Assembly (NCBI RefSeq): GCF_003263515.1
Contig: NZ_JYDE01000025.1
Location: 1 to 64,000 of the forward strand
Direction: 5' to 3'
Source: Rahnella inusitata
GTDB taxonomy: Bacteria; Pseudomonadota; Gammaproteobacteria; Enterobacterales; Enterobacteriaceae
DNA: 64,000 nt
Shown: piece by piece, positions 19,880 to 27,344 of the stretch
Layout: each line of letters starts with the position of its first letter
Numbering within the stretch: the stretch's first letter is position 1
Translations under genes and position numbers: made by a program
Notes under the pieces: generated by a model
Told to the model about the DNA's origin: nothing
Databases searched by the model: none
The model's input: the letters and a program-made list of their open reading frames with translations, nothing else

Positions 19880-21094
19880 ATGAATTTATCATTCAAGCCC
19901 TGGGGTATTTCAGTGCTGTGCGGCGCGGGTGCTTTTGCGCTGGCCAGCGTAATGTTTATGCAGGGTTGGCTGCCGGTCAGTTCACAGGCAGAAACCACCA
20001 CCCAGACAGCGCCTCCTGCGCCTGTTGCCACACCAGCGCCTGTTGCCACACCTGTGCCCGCAACGACCAATACGCCTCCCGCTTTTACGCAAGCACAGCT
20101 CGATCAGTGGGTTGCACCCGTGGCGCTCTATCCTGACAGCCTGCTTTCGCAAGTGCTGATGGCTTCGACCTATCCGACTAACGTGATTCAGGCTGTTCAA
20201 TGGTCGCGTGACCATCCGCAAAGTCAGGGTGATGCCGCGGTTAGCGCCGTGGCGAATGAGCCGTGGGATCCGAGCGTGAAATCGCTGGTGGCGTTCCCGC
20301 AACTGCTGGCGCTGATGGGTGAAGATCCTGCATGGGTACAAAATCTCGGCGACGCGTTTCTGGCGCAGCCTGCCGACGTGATGGATACCGTGCAAAAATT
20401 CCGTCAGGTGGCGCAAAAGAGCGGAGCGCTGAAAAGCACACCGCAGCAGAAAGTGACGGTTAAACCGGCGGCGCAAAGCAGCAATACCACCGTGGTGAAA
20501 AGCGCACCCGCGCAGCAAACCATCATTATTGAATCCGCCGATCCGCAGGTCGTTTACGTACCGAGCTACAACCCGAATGTGGTGTATGGCGCCTGGCCGA
20601 CTCCGGCTTATCCGCCGGTCTATTTGCCGCCGCCTCCGGGGCAGCAGTTTGTGAATGGCGTGGTCTCGGGCATCGGTTTTGGTGTGGGCGTCGCCGCGAC
20701 CTATGCCATTTTCGGCAGTATCGATTGGGATGACGACCACCATCACGACGACTATGATCACCATGACGATCATCATGATGACGGCCATCATGGCGGGGGA
20801 CAAAATAATTACGTCAACGTTAACGTCAATAATTACAACCGTATCTCCGGTAATAACAATGCGGTGAATCATGCAGGTTCCGCAAATAGCGCAGGCTGGC
20901 AGCACAATGCAGCGTTCAACGCCGGTACGCCAAACCGTCCTGCAAACCTCGGCGGTGCCACGCAAAACCGTGCGCTGAGCAATGCCGCGCAGCGTAATAA
21001 TTATCGCGGTTTTGACGGCAGCGCGTCGGGCGTAACAATGGCGGGGTGCAGAATCAGAATCTCGATCAGCGCCGTCAGCAGGCGGCGTCGGTGA
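19880..21094 (+). CDS. DUF3300 domain-containing protein (YacH-like), frame-disrupted
   Basis: Encodes a DUF3300 protein similar to the first part of E. coli YacH. The start at ATG 19880 (AAGG upstream) gives an N-terminal hydrophobic segment, then an Ala/Pro/Thr-rich linker. The conserved domain follows (QLDQWVAPVALYPDSLLSQVLMASTYP, here cut: see QWVAPVALYPDSLL). A proline-rich stretch (YLPPPPGQQF) and an Asp/His cluster (about residues 285-310) come next; the cluster may bind metal. The function is unknown. The last roughly 20 residues before the stop at 21094 are basic and unlike the preceding Asn/Gly-rich region. The expected continuation lies in another frame, so this is probably a frameshifted gene. 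Confidence 0.8.
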   Translation: MNLSFKPWGISVLCGAGAFALASVMFMQGWLPVSSQAETTTQTAPPAPVATPAPVATPVPATTNTPPAFTQAQLDQWVAPVALYPDSLLSQVLMASTYPTNVIQAVQWSRDHPQSQGDAAVSAVANEPWDPSVKSLVAFPQLLALMGEDPAWVQNLGDAFLAQPADVMDTVQKFRQVAQKSGALKSTPQQKVTVKPAAQSSNTTVVKSAPAQQTIIIESADPQVVYVPSYNPNVVYGAWPTPAYPPVYLPPPPGQQFVNGVVSGIGFGVGVAATYAIFGSIDWDDDHHHDDYDHHDDHHDDGHHGGGQNNYVNVNVNNYNRISGNNNAVNHAGSANSAGWQHNAAFNAGTPNRPANLGGATQNRALSNAAQRNNYRGFDGSASGVTMAGCRIRISISAVSRRRR

Positions 21095-21435
21095 TGAACA
21101 GTCATCCTGGTTTTACGCCGGGGCAATCGCATTTATCACCACGCTCGGTACCTGCCAGCCGTCCTGTATCGGCATCTGACAGCCATCATTTTTCAGGTCG
21201 TCAGTTACCGCAGCACGATGGGTTATCTCACCAGGGGCAGCTGTCGCACCGTCAGCCGTTTTCTCAGCAGACCCAAGGCAACGTGACGCGCAGCACGGCG
21301 TTTAGCGGGAATTCCAGCCGTTCGCCGTCGTGGCAACAGCAGCATGCGCGGGGGGATCAGAGTCGTCGTCAGATGCGTGACTTCCAGCCTGCGAGGAACG
21401 CCGGTGCGGAAGGTCATCACTTTCAGCGGCGCTAA
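21016..21435 (+). pseudogene. C-terminal remainder of the DUF3300 gene in the -1 frame
   Basis: From about 21016 the reading frame one base back is open to a TAA at 21433-21435 and continues the protein naturally (RNNGGVQNQNLDQRRQQA...). It is Gln/Ser/His/Arg-rich, like YacH C-termini, and ends just before the DUF2950 gene's ribosome-binding site. One missing base, near the GGG at 21028-21030 or the GGGG at 21042-21045, would explain it. Repaired, the protein would be about 518 residues. Confidence 0.75.
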
Positions 21436-21452
21436 TTTTATGAGGAAAGGTA

Positions 21453-22310
21453 ATGATTAAGTTTAGCCGTCTTCTGATTTCTGCCGGTGCGCTGGTGCTT
21501 CCATTGTGCGCTTTCGCCCAGCAGTCCTTCCCGCAGCCGGAGCTGGCCGCTCAGGCACTGGTAAACGCGGTGAGCGGGCATGACGATGCCGCACTGAAAC
21601 AATTACTGGGTGATGACTGGCAGGTGTATCTGCCGCCAAAGGATGTCGATCCTGAGGAAGTCGCCCGCTTTTTACGCGACTGGAATGTCAGCCACAGTAT
21701 CGTGAAGCAGGGGGACATGGCGCATCTGAACGTCGGTGCGGAAAACTGGCAGTTACCTCTTCCGATGAAACACACTGCGCAGGGCTGGTCATTTGATATG
21801 GCCTCGGGTGCGGCAGAGATCGCCACGCGAACCATCGGGCGCAACGAGCTCTCGACCATTCAGGCGGTCGCGGCGTATGCCGATGCCCAGCACCAATACC
21901 AGCAGGGCGCGGGGCAGTATGCGCAAAAGTTTATCAGTACTGACGGGCAGCACGACGGATTGTACTGGCCGGTGAAAGAGGGCGAAGCCCCCAGCCCGCT
22001 TGGTCCAGCCTTTGGTAATGATCAGCCGGGGTCTGCTTATCACGGCTACTACTTCCGCATTCTGACCGCGCAGGGCGCGAATGCCAGCGGCGGGGCTTAC
22101 AGTTATATCGACAACGGTAAAATGACTAAGGGCTTTGCGCTCATCGCCTGGCCAGTGGATTACGGTCACACGGGCATCACCAGTTTTATGATAAATCAGC
22201 AGGGCGAGGTGTATCAGCAGGATTTAGGTGCCGACACCGACGCAGCGGCGCGGGCGATTAACACGTTTGACCCGGATGCGAAATGGCAGAAGGTCGACGA
22301 CGGAGAATAG
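21453..22310 (+). CDS. DUF2950 domain-containing exported protein
   Basis: A 285-residue DUF2950 protein with a clear signal peptide (MIKFSRLLISAGALVLPLCAFA). The body contains the family pattern DGLYWPVKEGEAPSPLGP and YHGYYFRILTAQG. The function is unknown; it is presumably periplasmic. AGGAAAGG precedes the ATG, 17 bases after the end of the DUF3300 frame. DUF3300 and DUF2950 genes are commonly adjacent, so the two likely form one operon. Confidence 0.9.
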   Translation: MIKFSRLLISAGALVLPLCAFAQQSFPQPELAAQALVNAVSGHDDAALKQLLGDDWQVYLPPKDVDPEEVARFLRDWNVSHSIVKQGDMAHLNVGAENWQLPLPMKHTAQGWSFDMASGAAEIATRTIGRNELSTIQAVAAYADAQHQYQQGAGQYAQKFISTDGQHDGLYWPVKEGEAPSPLGPAFGNDQPGSAYHGYYFRILTAQGANASGGAYSYIDNGKMTKGFALIAWPVDYGHTGITSFMINQQGEVYQQDLGADTDAAARAINTFDPDAKWQKVDDGE

Positions 22311-22332
22311 CCGTCGGAAGCGCAGAAAACAG

Positions 22333-22362
22333 AAAGCCGCCACGCAAGTGACGGCTTTTTTA
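22333..22362 (+). terminator. terminator of the DUF3300-DUF2950 unit
   Basis: Stem AAGCCGCCAC / GTGACGGCTT with one unpaired base and a GCAA loop, followed by six T residues. Confidence 0.8.
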
Positions 22363-22379
22363 TTTCCAACGGTGTCTGC

Positions 22380-23381
22380 TTAGAATGCGACGACCACTTT
22401 GCCCTGCATATGACCGTCGAGCACTTTGGCGTGCGCGGCTTCGATGCTTTCAACGCTCAGGCCGTGAAGGGTATCGCTCAGCGTGGTCTGCACTTTGCCT
22501 TCATCCACCAGCGCGGCGACCTGTTTGAGGATTTCGCCCTGCTGCGCGATGTCCGGCGTATTGAACATGCTGCGGGTGTACATCAGTTCCCAGTGCAGCG
22601 CGGCGCTTTTCAGCTTCAGCTGGTTCATATCCAGCGGATGTTCGTTCTCAACGATGGTACAGATGTGGCCCATCGGCGCGATCAGATCGGAAATCGCTGC
22701 CCAGTGACCGTCGGTATCGTTCAGGCACAGAATGAAATCCACCTGTTTGATGTCATGCTTCGCCAGTTCGCCTTTCAGATCTTTGTAGTTCACGGTCAGA
22801 TCCGCCCCGCGATCCAGACACCACTGCACGGATTCCGGGCGTGACGCCGTCGCAATGACTTTCACTTTGCTGCGCAACGACGCGAATGGGATCGCCAGTG
22901 ATCCAACGCCACCGGCACCGCCGATGATCAGCAGGGTTTTGTCTTCTGAGGCATTCTGGATGTTCAGATGCTCAAACAGCGCTTCCCACGCGGTAAGCGC
23001 CGTCAGAGGCATCGCGGCGGATTCCGCCCAGTTCAGGCTTTTCGGTTTGACCGACACAATGCGTGAGTCGATCAGCTGTTCGGTGGCGTTACTGCCGGAG
23101 CGGGTGATATCACCGGCGTACCAGACTTCATCGCCCGCTTTGAAATTTTTGACCGCGCTGCCGACGGATTTGACGATACCGCTCGCATCCCAGCCGAGGA
23201 CTTTCGGCGCATCCAGACCCTTTTTCTGTACGCCTTTATGCACTTTGGTATCGACCGGGTTGACTGACACGGCTTTCACTTCCACCAGCAGATCGTGTTC
23301 ACCGGCGGCAGGCTGTGGTAATTCGACAGCGATGAAATGCGCCGGGTCTTTCGGGTTTACTGCGATTGCTTTAACAGACAT
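22380..23381 (-). CDS. zinc-binding alcohol dehydrogenase family protein (quinone oxidoreductase-like)
   Basis: A 333-residue medium-chain dehydrogenase/reductase. It has a GroES-like N-terminal domain and a Rossmann fold with GGAGGVGSLAIPFA near residue 160. The cysteine/histidine zinc ligands of classical alcohol dehydrogenases are missing, so despite the family name it is probably a zinc-free NADPH-dependent quinone/enone reductase. GGAGAAAT precedes the ATG. It is divergent from a LysR gene (about 108 bp between starts), which probably regulates it. Confidence 0.88.
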   Translation of the reverse strand: MSVKAIAVNPKDPAHFIAVELPQPAAGEHDLLVEVKAVSVNPVDTKVHKGVQKKGLDAPKVLGWDASGIVKSVGSAVKNFKAGDEVWYAGDITRSGSNATEQLIDSRIVSVKPKSLNWAESAAMPLTALTAWEALFEHLNIQNASEDKTLLIIGGAGGVGSLAIPFASLRSKVKVIATASRPESVQWCLDRGADLTVNYKDLKGELAKHDIKQVDFILCLNDTDGHWAAISDLIAPMGHICTIVENEHPLDMNQLKLKSAALHWELMYTRSMFNTPDIAQQGEILKQVAALVDEGKVQTTLSDTLHGLSVESIEAAHAKVLDGHMQGKVVVAF

Positions 23382-23489
23382 CAGAATTTCTCCGTTTGCT
23401 TCTTAGGGTATACAGACAGTCTAGCCCTCCTGCGGCAAGCTGATAAGATGGACAATATCTAACAAAGTGTTCGGCTGAGGTGAACAATC

Positions 23490-24398
23490 GTGTTTAAACA
23501 ATTGCAGGACATGGCGCTGTTTGCGCTGGTGGCCGAATGCGGAAGTTTCACGCAGGCGGCGAAACGCGCGGGTTTGCCGAAATCCAGCGTCAGTCAGCGC
23601 ATCAGCCAGCTGGAAAAATCCCTCGGCCTGCGGCTGCTCAACCGCACCACGCGCCAGCTGAATCTGACTTTCGCCGGTGAACGCTATTTGATTCATTGTC
23701 AGGAAATGATGCAGGCCAGTGAGCGGGCGGAGCTGGCGATACGCCGTCTGCGCGACAACCCGAGCGGGCGGTTGCGCATTACCAGCCCGGCGGGACTGGG
23801 CGCGACGCTGCTGGCGCGGGTGAACGTCGAGTTTCAGAAGCGGTACCCCGACGTCTCGCTGGAAGTGTCAGTCTCCGATGCGATGGTCGATCTGGTGCAG
23901 GAAGGGTTTGATATCGCACTGCGCACCGGCAAACCGCAGGACTCCTCGCTGATTGGCCGTGATCTTGGCCACAGCCCGCGCTATTTGCTGGCATCTCCGG
24001 CGTATCTGGCGCAGCATCCGGCGCTCGAATCGCCGCAGCAGCTGGCGTCGCATCACTGTATCGCGCACCGTGCCTGGTCGGAGTGGGTACTGCACCGCGG
24101 CGAATCCTATCATCGCTGGCTGTTGCCTTCGACGCATACCACCGACAATCTGCTGTATGCGCGGGAATGCGCGCTGGCGGGGGCAGGCATCACGCTGTTA
24201 CCGGCATTTTTGTGTCATGACGAAGTGGCGAAAGGCCTGCTGGTGCGGGTGCTGCCTGAGTGGGAAGCAGAGGGCAACGATCTGTATCTGGTCTATCCGG
24301 GGAGGAAACTGAATTCTCCGGCGCTGGCCTGTTTTATCGATTTTATGCTGGAAGAGTACGGCTTTGCGAAGAGCTACAATGAGACGCTTGCGGGGTAA
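23490..24398 (+). CDS. LysR-family transcriptional regulator
   Basis: A 302-residue LysR regulator of the DsdC/AaeR-like type. Its winged HTH (about 1-60) reads FTQAAKRAGLPKSSVSQRISQLEKSLGLRLLNRTTR, written here in two parts: FTQAAKRAGLPKSS and SQLEKSLGLRLLNRTTR. An effector domain starts near residue 90. It begins at a GTG with GAGGTGA upstream. Divergence from the oxidoreductase at 22380-23381 suggests it controls that gene, perhaps in response to an electrophile or quinone (inference). Confidence 0.9.
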   Translation: MFKQLQDMALFALVAECGSFTQAAKRAGLPKSSVSQRISQLEKSLGLRLLNRTTRQLNLTFAGERYLIHCQEMMQASERAELAIRRLRDNPSGRLRITSPAGLGATLLARVNVEFQKRYPDVSLEVSVSDAMVDLVQEGFDIALRTGKPQDSSLIGRDLGHSPRYLLASPAYLAQHPALESPQQLASHHCIAHRAWSEWVLHRGESYHRWLLPSTHTTDNLLYARECALAGAGITLLPAFLCHDEVAKGLLVRVLPEWEAEGNDLYLVYPGRKLNSPALACFIDFMLEEYGFAKSYNETLAG

Positions 24399-24408
24399 CC
24401 GACAGACA

Positions 24409-24433
24409 TAAAAAAGGCCCGTTTCCGGGCCTT
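24409..24433 (-). terminator. terminator at the 3' end of ettA
   Basis: Stem AAGGCCCG / CGGGCCTT with a 4-base loop. On the minus strand it is followed by six T residues; on the plus strand the T-run is poor. Confidence 0.8.
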
Positions 24434-24457
24434 CGCTGAAAAGCATAAGTAAGAAGA

Positions 24458-26125
24458 TTACTTGATGATTTTCTTGTACTTGATGCGTTTTGGCTCTAAC
24501 GCTTCAGCACCTAAAGTCCGTTTTTTGTATTCTTCGTATTCGGTGAAGTTACCTTCGAAGAATTCCACTTTGCCTTCATCCTGATAATCGAGGATGTGGG
24601 TCGCGATGCGGTCGAGGAACCAGCGGTCATGGGAAATGACCATGGCGCAGCCTGGGAATTCCAGCAAGGCGTTTTCCAGCGCGCGGAGGGTTTCGATATC
24701 CAGGTCGTTGGTCGGTTCATCGAGCAGCAACATGTTACCGCCAACCTGCAGCAGTTTAGCCAGATGCAGACGACCACGCTCACCACCGGACAGTTCGCCA
24801 ACGCGTTTGCCCTGATCAACACCTTTGAAGTTAAAGCGGCCAACGTAGGCGCGGCTTGGCATTTCAGTGGTACCGATGCGCATGATGTCCTGACCACCGG
24901 ACACTTCTTCCCACACGGTTTTGCTGTTGTCCATGGAATCACGGAACTGATCGACGGACGCCAGTTTCACCGTATCACCCAGCTCGATGGTACCGGCGTT
25001 CGGTGCTTCCTGACCTGACATCATGCGGAACAGCGTGGATTTACCCGCGCCGTTCGGACCGATGATCCCGACAATCGCGCCTTTTGGCACGGTGAAGGAC
25101 AAATCATCGATCAGCACACGGTCGCCGTAAGACTTGCTCAGGTTTTTCACTTCAACGACTTTGTCGCCAAGGCGTGGACCCGGTGGAATGAACAGTTCGT
25201 TGGTTTCGTTACGTTTCTGGTATTCGGTGCTGTTCAGTTCTTCAAAGCGTGCCAGACGGGCCTTGCCTTTAGACTGACGGCCTTTTGCGCCCTGACGTAC
25301 CCATTCCAGCTCTTTCTCGATAGATTTACGACGAGCCGCTTCAGAAGAAGCTTCCTGCGCCAGACGTTCATCTTTCTGTTCCAGCCAGCTGGAATAGTTA
25401 CCTTCCCACGGAATACCTTCACCGCGGTCAAGCTCCAGGATCCATCCGGCTACGTTATCGAGGAAGTAACGGTCATGGGTGATCGCCACAACGGTGCCTT
25501 CGAAATCGTGCAGGAAACGTTCCAGCCATGCCACGGATTCTGCATCCAGGTGGTTGGTAGGTTCGTCGAGCAGCAGCATGTCTGGTTTTTCCAGCAACAG
25601 GCGGCACAGTGCCACACGGCGGCGTTCGCCCCCTGAGAGGGTCGCGACTTTCGCGTCCCAGTCGGCCAGACGCAGCGCATCGGCGGCGCGTTCCAGCTGG
25701 CTGTTAAGGTTGTGGCCGTCATGCGCCTGAATGATCTCTTCCAGACGGCCCTGTTCGGCGGCCAGTTTGTCGAAATCAGCGTCAGGATCGGCATACAGTG
25801 TATAGACCTCATCGAGACGTTTTAACGCGCCAACGACTTCGGAAACGGCTTCTTCCACGGACTCACGCACGGTGTGTTCCATGTTCAGCTGCGGTTCCTG
25901 CGGCAGATAGCCGATTTTAAGATCCGGTTGTGGGCGCGCTTCACCTTCGATGTCGGTATCAATACCCGCCATGATGCGCAAAAGCGTAGATTTACCTGAG
26001 CCGTTCAGACCCAGAACACCGATTTTGGCGCCAGGGAAGAAACTCAGGGAGATGTTCTTAAGAATATGACGCTTCGGCGGAACAACTTTGCCGAGGCGGT
26101 GCATGGAATATACGTATTGAGCCAC
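24458..26125 (-). CDS. ettA: energy-dependent translational throttle protein EttA
   Basis: EttA is an ABC-F ATPase that binds the ribosomal E site and gates entry into elongation according to ADP/ATP. The protein has 555 residues. The first ABC domain has GLNGSGKST, LSGGERRR and LLLDEPTNHLD. The linker between the domains contains the arm-rich GRQSKGKARLARFEEL region. The second ABC domain has GPNGAGKST, LSGGERGR and LLLDEPTNDLD. I chose the GTG at 26125 because the protein then begins (M)AQYVYSMHRLGKVVPP exactly as the family. An upstream in-frame ATG (26257) would add 44 non-conserved residues. AGAGG lies about 12 bases upstream. Confidence 0.95.
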   Translation of the reverse strand: MAQYVYSMHRLGKVVPPKRHILKNISLSFFPGAKIGVLGLNGSGKSTLLRIMAGIDTDIEGEARPQPDLKIGYLPQEPQLNMEHTVRESVEEAVSEVVGALKRLDEVYTLYADPDADFDKLAAEQGRLEEIIQAHDGHNLNSQLERAADALRLADWDAKVATLSGGERRRVALCRLLLEKPDMLLLDEPTNHLDAESVAWLERFLHDFEGTVVAITHDRYFLDNVAGWILELDRGEGIPWEGNYSSWLEQKDERLAQEASSEAARRKSIEKELEWVRQGAKGRQSKGKARLARFEELNSTEYQKRNETNELFIPPGPRLGDKVVEVKNLSKSYGDRVLIDDLSFTVPKGAIVGIIGPNGAGKSTLFRMMSGQEAPNAGTIELGDTVKLASVDQFRDSMDNSKTVWEEVSGGQDIMRIGTTEMPSRAYVGRFNFKGVDQGKRVGELSGGERGRLHLAKLLQVGGNMLLLDEPTNDLDIETLRALENALLEFPGCAMVISHDRWFLDRIATHILDYQDEGKVEFFEGNFTEYEEYKKRTLGAEALEPKRIKYKKIIK

Positions 26126-26343
26126 GTTGTTTTGAGCCTCTTTCTCTGCGGACCGCGCGTGTGTGCCAGACCAGAGTTCCTGATCCAACGGGCGCTGCGG
26201 CGAAATAAGCCAGCCCCGCCTGACTGCGGCATGACTGATAAGGGTTCCGACCGGCAAGTTTAGCGTGTTTCAGTCGTGTTCCCAACCATCAGCTTCACAG
26301 TAAGGCGAGAATGTTACCGGAGAAGGGGGAGGCTTAACGTTTT

Positions 26344-27027
26344 TCACCAACAGGAACCCATGATTTCCCCGGATTCACTGGCAGGGCGCAGCGGGCGGGG
26401 GCGGCCAACAAACATGCCGGAAGTCAGGATGTCAGTGAGTTTAACAACATGATAAATCGCCTGTTTATTTTGGGTTTTGACTTTGCGTTTGATATTGCCT
26501 TTGTGCGAGGCCACGGTCTTTTGCTTGATATTCAGATGCTGCGAAATGTTCTGCGTATCCAGACCTGACATCCACATTTTCAGAATGCTGAACTCGGTGC
26601 GGCTCAGGCTGACCGGCGTAAGATCTAACGGCACGCCGATTTCGATCGCGCGGGAGAGTTGCAGGTTATGGGCGATCAGCTGGTAAATCGTCGTGGTGCG
26701 GATCGATTTCGACACAATGATCACGTTGCGCCGGATTGGCACATAGTTCTGATAGTTGAGGTTATCTTTGGAAATGAACACAAAAAACAGCGTATCGGGA
26801 CGGGCATTGATGACGGCTTTCAGCGCCTGCCCCGACCGCACATCCGACATAAAGCAGTCTTCATTTACAAAGATGATTTCAGGTGTGAGTGACTTGCAGG
26901 CGGTTTGCAGCTCGCTGATGTCCTTAAGCGAAAGAATATCTTTCTGGTGTTGTCCGTTCAGTTGCAATAGCGACTGCAATGCCAGTTGCGTGTAATAGCA
27001 TTTATCTACAATGAGCGATGACATCAT
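26344..27027 (-). CDS. rcsA: RcsA-like LuxR-family regulator of capsule synthesis
   Basis: A 227-residue protein that matches RcsA through its length: N-terminal MSSLIVDKCYYTQLAL, INEDCF-like FVNEDCFMSD, and SRTEFSILKMWMSG. The C-terminal LuxR HTH contains NIKQKTVASHKGNIKRKVKT followed by QAIYHVVKLTD. RcsA binds DNA as a heterodimer with RcsB to activate capsule and repress flagellar genes, and is unstable through Lon. It has a C-terminal tail of about 16 residues not in E. coli RcsA. Two ATGs (27027, 27024) are possible with AGGT upstream; the second aligns best. In E. coli rcsA lies elsewhere, near fliR, so the location is different. Confidence 0.88.
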   Translation of the reverse strand: MMSSLIVDKCYYTQLALQSLLQLNGQHQKDILSLKDISELQTACKSLTPEIIFVNEDCFMSDVRSGQALKAVINARPDTLFFVFISKDNLNYQNYVPIRRNVIIVSKSIRTTTIYQLIAHNLQLSRAIEIGVPLDLTPVSLSRTEFSILKMWMSGLDTQNISQHLNIKQKTVASHKGNIKRKVKTQNKQAIYHVVKLTDILTSGMFVGRPRPLRPASESGEIMGSCW

Positions 27028-27297
27028 GCGTTACCTATTTTTGGCTCCCTGAATCTGCTGGTGCAGAAAGAGCTCGTTGTTATGTGACCGGCTTTTGAAT
27101 CTGTGGGGCGTACCCTGAAAATTGCCGGTAAGCGGCAATACTGAAAAAACTGTGTGCGGGAATACCCTTGGGCAGAGTAATAAGTCGGGGGCGGGTTGAT
27201 GTAAATCAGTTGTGCGGGCTTTGGGATGTTTTGTGAGAAATTTGAGACGAAATGAGCCTGTGTGACCGTAATGTTTCAGAATTTGTCATATTTTTGA
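27028..27297. other. intergenic region upstream of rcsA
   Basis: About 270 bp between the ATPase terminator and rcsA, presumably the rcsA promoter and leader. It contains a 7-bp inverted repeat (ATTGCCG / CGGCAAT, 27121-27139) about 100 bases before the start codon. There is also a weak RcsAB-box-like TGAGAAATTTGAGA (27234-27247). No gene seen. Confidence 0.4.
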
Positions 27298-27329
27298 GAA
27301 AAAAAACCGGGCTACAGAACATAGCCCGG
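27298..27329 (-). terminator. terminator of the P-type ATPase gene
   Basis: Stem CCGGGCTA / TAGCCCGG with a 7-base loop. On the minus strand it is followed by a run of about nine T residues. Confidence 0.88.
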
Positions 27330-27344
27330 CAGTTTGCGTAAACG

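Noticed and set aside
26126..26257. 44-residue N-terminal extension of EttA from an upstream ATG
   Set aside because: It is not conserved, and the GTG at 26125 gives exactly the EttA N-terminus and length.
27234..27247. RcsAB autoregulatory box upstream of rcsA
   Set aside because: TGAGAAATTTGAGA matches only half of the consensus; it is mentioned in the intergenic entry but not called as a site.
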